A stretch of DNA of 64,000 bases, from NCBI GenBank assembly GCA_025363655.1, contig JANYDK010000083.1:62001-126000 (forward strand), written 5' to 3'. The position numbers and the translations under genes are program-made. The notes beneath the pieces were generated by a model, which was given only the letters and a program-made list of their open reading frames with translations, was not told where the DNA came from and searched no databases. Of the stretch, positions 17,381-25,265 are shown piece by piece. Numbering within the stretch: the first letter of the stretch is position 1; each line of letters begins with the position of its first letter. The stretch is from Deltaproteobacteria bacterium. Lineage in GTDB: Bacteria; Myxococcota_A; Polyangia; Polyangiales; JADJMO01.

Positions 17381-18259
17381 CTAGTTCCCGCCAGTCAAGA
17401 GGCGGTATTTTTCGCGCGTTTCGGCCGACAAAATCGCGGGATCGGTCATCACCGCGTTCTTCAACGCGCCGAACGCGATCGACTTCGTCGGATCGGGGAG
17501 AGACTTGGCGATGGCCGCGATGGCGCCGCGGGCTTTGGCGACGTTGCCCTTGAGGACCGCGACGACGGCGTCGACGCTGACGTCGTCATGACCTCCGTGC
17601 CAGCAGTCGTAATCGGTGGCGAGGGCGAGCGTGGCGAAGGGGAGCTCGGCCTCGCGGGCCAGCTTCGCTTCGGTGACGTTGGTCATGCCGATGACCGACA
17701 CGCCCCACGATCGGTAGAGCAGCGACTCGGCGCGGGTCGAGAATTGGGGCCCTTCGATGCAGACGTAGGTGCCGCCGCGATGCACGGTGGCGCCGGTCGT
17801 CGCCGCGGCATCGGCGAGCGCATCGGCGAGAGTTCGGCACGTCGGCTCGGCGAACGAGACGTGTGCGACCGGCGCGCCTTCGTCTTCGCCCGTCGGTGAC
17901 TGCGAGAAGAAGGTGCTGGCACGCCGACGGGTCAGATCGATGAACTGATCGACGATCACGAGGTGACCGGGGACGATTTCTTCCTTCATAGAGCCGACGG
18001 CGCTCACCGCCACGAGGTGCGTGGCGCCGAGCTTCTTCAGCGCGGCGACGTTCGCTCGGTAGTTGATCGCGCTCGGCGAGACGCGGTGACCACGACCGTG
18101 CCTCGGGAGGAAGAGCAGCTCGACGTCGCCGAGCCGTCCACGCACGACCGCGTCTGAAGGCTTTCCCCACGGCGTCTCGACGCGCTCTTCGCGCACGTCG
18201 GTGAGGCCGTCGATTTCATAGAGACCCGAACCACCGAGGACGCCGAGGCGATAGCTCAT
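17381..18259 (-). CDS. mtnP: S-methyl-5'-thioadenosine phosphorylase
   Basis: 292 residues from ATG 18259; an upstream alternative adds 12 residues lacking family similarity. The enzyme splits methylthioadenosine with phosphate to adenine and methylthioribose-1-phosphate in methionine salvage and polyamine metabolism. Family signatures: GVLGGSGLYEI at the N-terminus, LPRHGRGHRVSPSAINYRAN for phosphate binding, AVGSMKEEIVPGHLVIVDQF, YVCIEGPQFSTRAES and GMTNVTEAKLAREAELPFAT followed by LATDYDCW. It starts 36 bases downstream of the adenosyltransferase stop and is probably in an operon with it. Confidence 0.93.
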   Translation of the reverse strand: MSYRLGVLGGSGLYEIDGLTDVREERVETPWGKPSDAVVRGRLGDVELLFLPRHGRGHRVSPSAINYRANVAALKKLGATHLVAVSAVGSMKEEIVPGHLVIVDQFIDLTRRRASTFFSQSPTGEDEGAPVAHVSFAEPTCRTLADALADAAATTGATVHRGGTYVCIEGPQFSTRAESLLYRSWGVSVIGMTNVTEAKLAREAELPFATLALATDYDCWHGGHDDVSVDAVVAVLKGNVAKARGAIAAIAKSLPDPTKSIAFGALKNAVMTDPAILSAETREKYRLLTGGN

Positions 18260-18295
18260 GACCGCGTTCCTCTCCGAGCCGCGGCCGCGGGGCAA

Positions 18296-18871
18296 TCACT
18301 TCGAGGGAAGCCACGGCACGTCGGCCACGCCAGCGAGGTGATTGGCGCGACGGGCGAGCGTGAAGAGGAGATCGGAGAGACGGTTGAGGTAGACGATGCA
18401 CTCGCGGCGCACCGGCTCTTCGGCGGCGAGCGCCACCAGCAGCCGTTCGGCGCGACGCACGACGCAACGAGCGACGTGGAGCTCGGCGGCGGACTCGGTG
18501 CCTCCGGGGAGAACGAAGCTCTTCAGCGGCGGCAATCCTTCTTCCGCCGCGTCGATGGCGTGCTCGAGGGTGGTGGCGTCGGCCTCCTCGAGGAGCGCCA
18601 TTTTCAGCGCCAACTTTGCTTCCTTGGTCGGAGCGGTGGCGAGCTCGGCGCCGAGTGTGAAGAGATGGCTCTGGATGCGCGCGAGGAGCTCGTCGCTCTC
18701 GGCCGCCAGCGCCTGGCTCGTCGACGCGACCGCGAGGCGCGCACGACCGAGGACGGCGTTGGCCTCGTCGACCGTGCCGTAGGCCTCGACGCGGAGCGAC
18801 GCCTTGGGAACGCGCGCGCCGCCGAAGAGCCCCGTGTCACCATCGTCGCCCGTGCGCGTGTAGATCTTCAT
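18296..18871 (-). CDS. PduO-type corrinoid adenosyltransferase
   Basis: 191 residues, full length for the family. It transfers the adenosyl group of ATP to cob(I)alamin to give adenosylcobalamin. Signatures: the N-terminal ATP-binding YTRTGDDGDTGLFGGARVPK, EAYGTVDEANAVLG, the active-site helix FVLPGGTESAAELHVARCV with RRAER, and YLNRLSDLLFTLARRAN. The neighbouring MtnP handles another adenosine-derived compound, but no functional link is proven. No cobalamin riboswitch was found upstream. Confidence 0.93.
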   Translation of the reverse strand: MKIYTRTGDDGDTGLFGGARVPKASLRVEAYGTVDEANAVLGRARLAVASTSQALAAESDELLARIQSHLFTLGAELATAPTKEAKLALKMALLEEADATTLEHAIDAAEEGLPPLKSFVLPGGTESAAELHVARCVVRRAERLLVALAAEEPVRRECIVYLNRLSDLLFTLARRANHLAGVADVPWLPSK

Positions 18872-18940
18872 CGCGCGGCAGCTGAAGCAAGATTTCGTCG
18901 CGCGTCGAGCATGTCGCGCTGCACGGCCGGCGAAGGCCTA

Positions 18941-18955
18941 GATAATGTGATTATC
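18941..18955. promoter_or_regulatory. Perfect palindrome GATAAT-GTG-ATTATC
   Basis: This 15-base AT-rich palindrome stands out in high-GC surroundings. It overlaps the stop codon of the upstream membrane-protein gene and lies 70 bases before the adenosyltransferase start, a plausible operator or promoter site for the adenosyltransferase-mtnP unit. Confidence 0.4.
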
Positions 18956-19733
18956 GAGCGAAGCTGGCGACGAACGCCCAGCCGCTGAGGGTGACCGCGA
19001 CCAAGACGAGGAACGCCATCGAGCGCGAGGGCGCCTTGCGGGCGGGGTCGGCGGCCGGGCCCTCGAGCCCGTGCGCGTGGCGAAGCCATTCGGTGGCAGC
19101 GTCGCGGAAGAGCGTGGAGTTGCCCCGAGCCCGCTTTCGCGCCTCACGCAGCTCACCCGAGAAGAGCGAAGCGAGGACGCCGGCTGGCCCGGTCGCGAGG
19201 TCCCAACCGCACGCATAGAGACCGGCACGGAGCGCGGCAGCACGGGAAATGGGGCTCCCGAGTCGTCCGCCGGCGCGGGCGAGCGTCCATTGGTAGACGA
19301 CGTGGATGATGATCATCACCGGGATGAAGACCGCCGCGAGACGCCCGGTGAGGCCGGCGATGGCGCCGAGCAGGCGGAAGTCGTGCGTCAGCTGGTGGAC
19401 GAGGACGCCGAAGAGGAGGCCGAGGGGTGCGAGGATCGAGGCGACGGCGACCGTCTCGCAGGCGATGGCAAACGTGAGGCTGGGGCCGATGCCGCCGACG
19501 TCGTGTGCGCTCGCGCGAGCCCAGAGATCGAGGTCGCTCGCCGAGAGCATCGCCGTTCGCCAGAGCGCACGGAATGTCGGGGTCTCGCCGTCCTCCCAAG
19601 GGAGCTGACGCCGAATCGGCCTCTCGCCCGACATCTCGTGGTCGTGGCCCGGGCACGACGGATCACCGCACGTCGCACAAACGGCGACCGCAGGAAGCTC
19701 ACGCAGCTCCTCGGGATTCCGAGCTGCCGACAT
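18951..19733 (-). CDS. Membrane protein with an N-terminal zinc-ribbon-like segment
   Basis: 260 residues. Near residues 19-32 is a compact CATCGDPSCPGHDH motif that could bind a metal. Four or five membrane segments follow (VAVASILAPLGLLFGVLVH, RLAAVFIPVMIIIHVVYQW, GLYACGWDLATGPAGVLASL, and SMAFLVLVAVTLSGWAFVA near the end). The layout with two central spans and a short terminal span recalls the Yip1 family, but this is only an impression. No catalytic motif. Confidence 0.6.
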   Translation of the reverse strand: MSAARNPEELRELPAVAVCATCGDPSCPGHDHEMSGERPIRRQLPWEDGETPTFRALWRTAMLSASDLDLWARASAHDVGGIGPSLTFAIACETVAVASILAPLGLLFGVLVHQLTHDFRLLGAIAGLTGRLAAVFIPVMIIIHVVYQWTLARAGGRLGSPISRAAALRAGLYACGWDLATGPAGVLASLFSGELREARKRARGNSTLFRDAATEWLRHAHGLEGPAADPARKAPSRSMAFLVLVAVTLSGWAFVASFAR

Positions 19734-19828
19734 ACGCGGAAGAATGACTCTTAACTGCTCGGCCGGCCAGTCCGTCCGTCGGCGTGAAAACTTCCAGGAG
19801 CGCTCGGCGTGAGGAGAGCACGCTGGAC

Positions 19829-19834
19829 TATGCT
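19829..19834 (+). promoter_or_regulatory. Putative -10 element TATGCT, six bases before GTG
   Basis: TATGCT-GACGAC-GTG at 19829-19843. The same hexamer with the same 6-base spacing precedes the starts at 42387 and 63927. No clear -35. Confidence 0.4.
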
Positions 19835-19840
19835 GACGAC

Positions 19841-21454
19841 GTGCCTCGTAAGGACGCCGCGAAGGACACCGCGAAGGACGCCGCGAAGAACGCCCGAAAG
19901 GACGGACCCCACACGTCGCATAGCCTCCCTGCAGCGCGAGGACACGTCCTCGTCGTCGACGATCACGCGCCGCTGGCCGACAATCTCCGACAAATTCTCG
20001 CGAGTGGGGACGCCGACGACGACGAGGAGCCGAGCATCGAGGTGACCGTCCTCGGCACGGGGCGCGAGGCGCTCGAGGTGGCCCGCAGCCGCGGTTTCGA
20101 CGTCGCCATCGTCGACGTGAAGCTGCCCGACGGAAGCGGCGTCGATTTTCTCCCTGCGCTCCGTGAAGCCGCGCCGCTCGGGGAGGTCATCCTCATCACC
20201 GGTTTCGCCACCATCGACGCCGCCATCGCCGCGCTCCGTGGCGGCGCTTTCGCGTTGCTCCTCAAGAGCTTTCGCCCCGAAGAACTGCGTTCGACGGTCG
20301 ATCAAGCGCTGGTGAAGGTCGCCCTTCGGCGTGAACGCGACCTCCTCGAGCGTCGGTATCGGGCGCTCGTCGAGGTCGCCGACGTGCTCGTCATCGGTCT
20401 CGATCGACGCGGGCAAGCCGCGCTGATCAACCCCAAATTCACCGCGCTCACCGGCGTCACCGCGTCGGCCGCGATCGGCGAAGATCTCTGCGAGCGATGG
20501 ATCGACGCGGAAGATCGCCGGCGTTTTCGCGACGCGCTCGAGCAGGTCGCGAGCGCCGGCGCCCCGCGCGAGCTCGAAGCGCACTTGATCGTCGAGCGCC
20601 CCGACGGCGAGCGTGGTCATGCGCGCAGGCTCATCCGCTGGCTCCTCTCGGCCGAGGGGGTCGGTGGGCTCGTCTTCGGCATCGGCGTCGACGTCACCGA
20701 GCGGCGCGCGCTCGAACGCCGGGCCGCCAACGCGGAGGCGATCGCCACCATGGGTACGCTCGCGCTCGGCCTGGCGCACGAGGTGCGTAACCCACTCAAC
20801 GCCGCCGTGCTCCAGATGCACCTCCTCGGGAGGCAGGTCGAACGCGACGTCGCCGACTCCGTCCCTCGCTCCTCGATGCGCGATCGCGTGCAAATCGTGG
20901 TCGGTGAAATCAAGCGTCTCGGTCGCCTCCTCACCGAGTTCCTCGAGCTTGCCCGGCCGCGTGGGCTGGCGCGCGAGCCGGTGATCGTCGCGGAGCTCCT
21001 CGACGGCGTCCTCGAGCTCCATCGTGAGGAGGCGCAGCTCCGCGGAGTGGTCCTCGCGACCGACGCCGATGCTTCCCTCGCCGCCCTCGGCGATCGCGAA
21101 AAACTGCGGCAAGTGTTCGTCAATCTGGTCGTCAACGCCGTCGATGCGACGCCCAGTGGGGGGCGGGTCGTGCTCCATGCCGAGGCGCGCGGCGACCGCA
21201 TCGTCGTCACCGTCGAAGACAACGGTCCAGGCATCGCCGACGCCGATTTGCAGCGCCTCTTCGATCCGTTCTTCACCACCAAGCCGGGCGGCACGGGGCT
21301 CGGCCTCTCGATCGTCCGCAAGATTCTCGAACAGCACGACGGGAGTATCCGCATTCGCTCGGGAAGCTCGGGGAGTTCCGGGACTTCTGGAAGCGGCAGC
21401 GAGCTGAAGGGTACGACGGTCGAGGTCGAGCTCCCCGCCGCGACCGCTCATTGA
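19841..21454 (+). CDS. Hybrid receiver-PAS-histidine kinase
   Basis: 537 residues from GTG 19841, chosen for the TATGCT six bases before it; GTG 19784 would add 19 residues. Order of domains: a Lys/Ala/Asp-rich head; a receiver (HVLVVDDHAPLADNL, phospho-acceptor Asp in VAIVDVKLPDGSG, Lys in LLLKSFRPEEL where Ser replaces the usual Pro); a PAS domain (LIGLDRRGQAALINPKFTAL in part); a HisKA domain with the phosphorylated His in LGLAHEVRNPLNAAVLQM; and an HATPase domain with NLVVNAVDATPSGG, VEDNGPGIADADL and GGTGLGLSIVRKIL. Resembles NtrB-type kinases. The cognate output protein is not adjacent. The C-terminal Ser/Gly run is low-complexity. Confidence 0.9.
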   Translation: MPRKDAAKDTAKDAAKNARKDGPHTSHSLPAARGHVLVVDDHAPLADNLRQILASGDADDDEEPSIEVTVLGTGREALEVARSRGFDVAIVDVKLPDGSGVDFLPALREAAPLGEVILITGFATIDAAIAALRGGAFALLLKSFRPEELRSTVDQALVKVALRRERDLLERRYRALVEVADVLVIGLDRRGQAALINPKFTALTGVTASAAIGEDLCERWIDAEDRRRFRDALEQVASAGAPRELEAHLIVERPDGERGHARRLIRWLLSAEGVGGLVFGIGVDVTERRALERRAANAEAIATMGTLALGLAHEVRNPLNAAVLQMHLLGRQVERDVADSVPRSSMRDRVQIVVGEIKRLGRLLTEFLELARPRGLAREPVIVAELLDGVLELHREEAQLRGVVLATDADASLAALGDREKLRQVFVNLVVNAVDATPSGGRVVLHAEARGDRIVVTVEDNGPGIADADLQRLFDPFFTTKPGGTGLGLSIVRKILEQHDGSIRIRSGSSGSSGTSGSGSELKGTTVEVELPAATAH

Positions 21455-21557
21455 TCCATCGCAAGTTCGTCCCGGCTTTCAAAAAGTGCCCAAGTTGGGT
21501 GTCTTTTGGGCAAATCGACGGGCGAAACGACCGGCGCCCGACTACACTCCGTCTCGC

Positions 21558-23258
21558 GTGGCTTCGTCCCCCCCACATGACGTCAATTCCTCGGGGGGAC
21601 ACGCCGCTCTGACGGCTCCCCGTGTCGTAGGGCGCTATGCCCTCTACGGTGAGCTTGCCCGCGGCGGCATGGCCACCGTCCATTTCGGCCGCTTGCTCGG
21701 CCCGGTCGGCTTCAGTCGCACCGTCGCCATCAAGCGGTTGCACCCGCAGTACGCGGTCGATCCCGAGTTCGTCTCGATGTTCCTCGACGAGGCGCGGCTC
21801 GCGGCGCGCATTCGTCACCCCAACGTCGTCTCCACGCTCGACGTCGTCGCGCTCGAAGGCGAGCTGATGCTGGTGATGGAGTACGTGCAGGGCGAGTCGC
21901 TCTCACGGCTCCTCCATGCGATGCGCACACGGAAAGAGCGCGTGCCGCTCCGCATCGCCGTCGCCGCGATGATCGGCATCCTCGCCGGGCTCCACGCCGC
22001 GCACGAAGCCAAGAGCGAGCGAGGCGAGCCCCTCGGCCTCGTCCATCGCGACATGTCCCCGCAGAACGTGCTCATCGGCGTCGACGGCGCGGCGCGTGTG
22101 CTCGACTTCGGCATCGCCAAGGCCACCGGCCGCGTGCAGACGACGCGCGATGGACAGTTCAAGGGCAAGCTCGCCTACGTCGCGCCCGAGCAGCTCCGCG
22201 GCGATCAAGTCGACCGCCGATGCGACATCTACTCGGCGAGCGTCATCTTCTGGGAGATCCTCACGCTCGGGCGCCTTTTCAAGGGCGAGAGCGAGTGGGA
22301 CGTGATGAACAAGGTGCTGACGGGGCAAATCATCCCCGCCTCCAAGCTCGTCCCCGACTTGCCGCCGGCGCTCGATGAGCTGGTGATGCGTGGCCTCTCC
22401 AACGATCCTTCGCTGCGCTTCTCCAGCGCGCGCGAGATGGCCATCGCGCTCGAGCAGCTCGTGCCGCACGCCTCCACGCGTGAGGTCGCCGACTGGGCCG
22501 AGCTCGTCGCGGGTGATTCGCTCCGTCGTCGCGCGCAGCAGGTCGAGGAAATCGAGACCGCCTCGCACACCTTGATGATCGACTCCGGTGTGCGCGACTT
22601 GTCCGGCTTGATGGCGCGCCTGCCGACGAACCCCCCCGCCGAAGCGGGAAGCGGACCGAGCTCACGCCCGATGCCGCGCCCTTCGATCCCGACGCCGGGG
22701 ATGGCCTCTCTGCCGATCGAGCCGGTCGTTGCCAGTTCGAGCGCGCCGCAGTCATTTCCGGCCATGCACGAGCCGCCGCCGCAGCGATCGCGTGCGTTGC
22801 CGGTCGTGCTCTTCCTCCTCTTGATTGTCGGCGTCGGATCGGTGCTGCTCTTCGTCCGCCTGCGCGACGACGGGACGGGCAGCCCCTCGCGTGAGAAGAG
22901 CGACCTCAAGGCGGCGGCGTCGACCAAGGCCGAGTCCACCGGCAAGGCCGAACCCGCGCCGAAAGCCGAGGGCGACGACAAAGGCGAGGTCACGGTCGTG
23001 GCCACCGCCACGGCTGCCGATTCGGCGAGCGCGCCGACGGCGCCGACCAACAAACCGTGGCCGAAATTCACCGGCGCCATCTCCCCGAAGATCGCGCCGG
23101 CGGTGTCGGCGAAGACGTCCGCGCCCGTCGCTACCGAGACCGTCGCTGCGCCGCCGGTGCCGACCGAGACGGCGACAGCCGCTCCGGCAGCGAAGTGCAA
23201 CCCGCCTTTCACGATCGACGCCCAAGGCATCCGGCACCCGAAGCCCGAGTGCCTCTGA
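21558..23258 (+). CDS. Membrane-anchored Ser/Thr protein kinase
   Basis: 566 residues from GTG 21558 (TACACT nine bases before it); GTG 21486 would add 24. Kinase domain at about 25-300: glycine loop YGELARGGMATVHFG, VAIKRL lysine, catalytic loop VHRDMSPQNVLIG (Ser-Pro where Lys-Pro is usual, as often in myxobacterial kinases), DFGIAK and VAPEQL. A Pro/Ser linker leads to one membrane span (ALPVVLFLLLIVGVGSVLLF, about 435) and a low-complexity Lys/Ala/Thr outer region ending in a two-Cys stretch (AKCNPPFTID, HPKPECL). It phosphorylates proteins on Ser/Thr; the partner may be the downstream exported protein, 32 bases away. Confidence 0.88.
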   Translation: MASSPPHDVNSSGGHAALTAPRVVGRYALYGELARGGMATVHFGRLLGPVGFSRTVAIKRLHPQYAVDPEFVSMFLDEARLAARIRHPNVVSTLDVVALEGELMLVMEYVQGESLSRLLHAMRTRKERVPLRIAVAAMIGILAGLHAAHEAKSERGEPLGLVHRDMSPQNVLIGVDGAARVLDFGIAKATGRVQTTRDGQFKGKLAYVAPEQLRGDQVDRRCDIYSASVIFWEILTLGRLFKGESEWDVMNKVLTGQIIPASKLVPDLPPALDELVMRGLSNDPSLRFSSAREMAIALEQLVPHASTREVADWAELVAGDSLRRRAQQVEEIETASHTLMIDSGVRDLSGLMARLPTNPPAEAGSGPSSRPMPRPSIPTPGMASLPIEPVVASSSAPQSFPAMHEPPPQRSRALPVVLFLLLIVGVGSVLLFVRLRDDGTGSPSREKSDLKAAASTKAESTGKAEPAPKAEGDDKGEVTVVATATAADSASAPTAPTNKPWPKFTGAISPKIAPAVSAKTSAPVATETVAAPPVPTETATAAPAAKCNPPFTIDAQGIRHPKPECL

Positions 23259-23290
23259 CGTCGCCGCGTCGTTTGCGGTATACGAGCGAG

Positions 23291-24121
23291 ATGACGTCGG
23301 CACCCAAGCGGGCTCTCGCGGGTGGGCTTGCCCTCGCGCTCGTCCTCCCTGCTCTCCCGGCCGCGGCCATCGAGAAGGATCAGTGCATTGCCGCCTACGA
23401 GGCGACCCAGAAGCTGCGCAAAGAGGGCAAGCTCGGCGCCGCTCAGGAAAAAGCGCTCTTTTGCGCGCAAGACGGCTGCCCCGCGATGGTGCGCGACGAC
23501 TGCACCAGCTGGGCGACGGAGATCGACAAGAACGAGCCTTCGGTGATGCTCATCGTCACCGACGGCAGCGGCAAAGAGCTCGTCGACGTCAAGGTCGAGG
23601 TCGACGGCGTCGTCGTTCGTCAGCGCCTCGACGGCAAAGCGCTCCCGCTCGATCCCGGCAGTCACACGCTGCGCTTCTCCGCCGAAGGTCTCCCGTCGGT
23701 CGATCAAACGGTGGTCGCGCACGAGGGTGAGAAGAACAAGTCGGTGACGGTCAAGCTCGCGGCGCCCAGCTCCGCCACCACGTCTGCCGAAAGGCCCACG
23801 CCTTCCACCGTCTACGTCTTCACTGCCGTCGGCGCAGTCGGCGTCCTCGGCTTCGGCGTCTTCGGTTTGATGGGCAACTCGAAGAAGAGCGAGCTCGACG
23901 CCTGCAAGCCCAACTGCGCATCCAGCGACGTCGACGCGGTGAAGTCGAAGTATCGCCTCGCCGACATCTCGCTCGGCGTCGGCGTCGTCTCCCTCGGCAC
24001 CGCGCTGGTGCTCTACCTCACGCGCGGCGACTCGACTCCGGCGGCGACCACCACCGACGTGTCGTTCGACGTCCGCCCCGTCGTCGGCGGCGGCCTCGGA
24101 AGCTTCGCCGTCACGTTCTGA
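23291..24121 (+). CDS. Exported PEGA-like protein with two membrane segments
   Basis: 276 residues from ATG 23291, which opens a signal peptide (LALALVLPALPAAA). The mature part has a Cys-containing helical head (DQCIAAYEATQKLRKEGKLG; FCAQDGCPAMVRDDC), then a PEGA-like fold (LVDVKVEVDGVVVRQRLDGK, DPGSHTLRFSAEG), and two hydrophobic segments (VYVFTAVGAVGVLGFGVFGL and ISLGVGVVSLGTALVLYL). Such proteins are often found next to Ser/Thr kinases in Polyangiales, and the kinase gene ends 32 bases upstream. TATACG lies six bases before the start with no ribosome-binding site. Molecular role unknown. Confidence 0.75.
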   Translation: MTSAPKRALAGGLALALVLPALPAAAIEKDQCIAAYEATQKLRKEGKLGAAQEKALFCAQDGCPAMVRDDCTSWATEIDKNEPSVMLIVTDGSGKELVDVKVEVDGVVVRQRLDGKALPLDPGSHTLRFSAEGLPSVDQTVVAHEGEKNKSVTVKLAAPSSATTSAERPTPSTVYVFTAVGAVGVLGFGVFGLMGNSKKSELDACKPNCASSDVDAVKSKYRLADISLGVGVVSLGTALVLYLTRGDSTPAATTTDVSFDVRPVVGGGLGSFAVTF

Positions 24122-24194
24122 GCACGTTTCCCCGGCATTTTCGTCGCCTCGTAGGCCGCACGCAACCGGACGCTGGCTGCGGTCGAACAGGGGT

Positions 24195-24542
24195 ATGCCC
24201 ACCCGCCCCACGCTTCGTCATCTCGTCGCGCGTCACTACCCGCGCGTCGCCGAACGAGAGCTCTGGCAACGCCTCGCCCACGTCGTCGACGCCGCCCTCG
24301 ACGTCGCGGTCAGCGAAGGTGAGTTGCGTGCTCCCGCCGAGACCTTCCTCCGCGCGCGCGACGCGCTCTTCGTGCTCGAGGCCGCGCTCGGCGTCGCCTA
24401 CTCCATCGTCCACGAGCCCGAGGCCCGCGAGCCGATGATGCTGGCGCTGCACACGCTCGGCGAGAGCGGTGATCCCCCGTCGAAGGAAGACGAGCCGGTC
24501 GTCCTCGCGTTCGTGCCTCGCGACCGCGAACGCAGCGCATGA
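24195..24542 (+). CDS. Small helical protein, unknown function
   Basis: 115 residues, with helices around ARHYPRVAERELWQRLAHVV and FLRARDALFVLEAALGVAYS, and no signal peptide or membrane span. No family recognised. It sits between the PEGA-like protein and the signal-peptidase-like gene, all on the same strand. The ATG has only GAACAGGGGT in front, with a weak GGGG. Confidence 0.6.
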   Translation: MPTRPTLRHLVARHYPRVAERELWQRLAHVVDAALDVAVSEGELRAPAETFLRARDALFVLEAALGVAYSIVHEPEAREPMMLALHTLGESGDPPSKEDEPVVLAFVPRDRERSA

Positions 24543-24596
24543 CGGCGTCGGCACCCCTCGTGACTTTGCGATGGCGTGGGGGATACCATCGAGCTC

Positions 24597-25238
24597 ATGA
24601 AGGGCTGGATGAAGGCGGCGCTCTGGATCGCTGCCATTCTCGGCATCGTCTTCGGCATCCTCCGCATCTGGTTCATCGACTTCCACCGCGTCCCCACCGA
24701 TCGCGCCGACGCACGCAACTGGGCGAACGCTCCCAGCCTCGAGCCAGGCGATTTCGTGCTCGTCTGGCGCGGTGAGCCGCACGTCGGCGACCTCGTGCGT
24801 TGTCCCGACCCCTCCGATTCGTCGCGTTGGCTCGTCGCCCGCATCGTCGGCGTCGGCGGCGACAAAATCGAGTGGAACGAGGCCGGTCTCCGCATCAACA
24901 ATTTCCGTCTCAACACCTCGTCGTGCGTGACCGGCCCGCGCAAGTTGCAGCACCCCGAGCTCGGCGAGGTCGAGCTGACCTGTCAGGGTGAAGAGCTCGG
25001 CAGCACCAAGCACGACAGCTACACATCGAAAGACGTCCCGATGTTCACCGAGACGGTCGTCGAGGCAGGGAAGATCTTCGTCGTCAGCGACAACCGCGTC
25101 GACCCATGGACCCACGATTCGCGCCTCCCCGAGGTCGGTCAGGTCCCCCTCGAGAGCTGTCAGCAGCGCCTCCTCGTGCGGATGTGGAGCGCCAAGGGCT
25201 GGGGCGACAGCGAGCGGCGGCTCACGTTCTTGTGGTGA
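24597..25238 (+). CDS. Signal peptidase I-like (S26) protein lacking the Ser/Lys dyad
   Basis: 213 residues. One N-terminal membrane span (ALWIAAILGIVFGILRIWFI), then an S26-like fold: SLEPGDFVLVWRG, WLVARIVGVGGDKIEWNE, and the box-E segment VSDNRVDPWTHDSRLPEVGQVP (read in parts). In active enzymes Ser precedes Met eight residues before the GD, and a Lys precedes the R-I-V-G strand. Here those positions read Ala/Asn and Ala (NWANAPSLEPGD; LVARIVG). So the protein probably does not cleave signal peptides and may bind them or have another role. ATG 24597 is chosen (TACCAT seven bases before); GTG 24576 is also open. Confidence 0.75.
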   Translation: MKGWMKAALWIAAILGIVFGILRIWFIDFHRVPTDRADARNWANAPSLEPGDFVLVWRGEPHVGDLVRCPDPSDSSRWLVARIVGVGGDKIEWNEAGLRINNFRLNTSSCVTGPRKLQHPELGEVELTCQGEELGSTKHDSYTSKDVPMFTETVVEAGKIFVVSDNRVDPWTHDSRLPEVGQVPLESCQQRLLVRMWSAKGWGDSERRLTFLW

Positions 25239-25258
25239 CCGTGAGCCCGGCTTAGATT
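25230..25258 (+). promoter_or_regulatory. Promoter: TTGTGG-17-TAGATT
   Basis: -35 TTGTGG (25230-25235) and -10 TAGATT (25253-25258) with a 17-base spacer, seven bases before ATG 25266. It overlaps the end of the previous gene. The transcript would have almost no leader. Confidence 0.5.
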
Positions 25259-25265
25259 CCGCGAC

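Noticed and set aside
18872-18940. Cobalamin riboswitch upstream of the adenosyltransferase
   Set aside because: The space is only about 70 bases and no B12-box-like sequence was seen.
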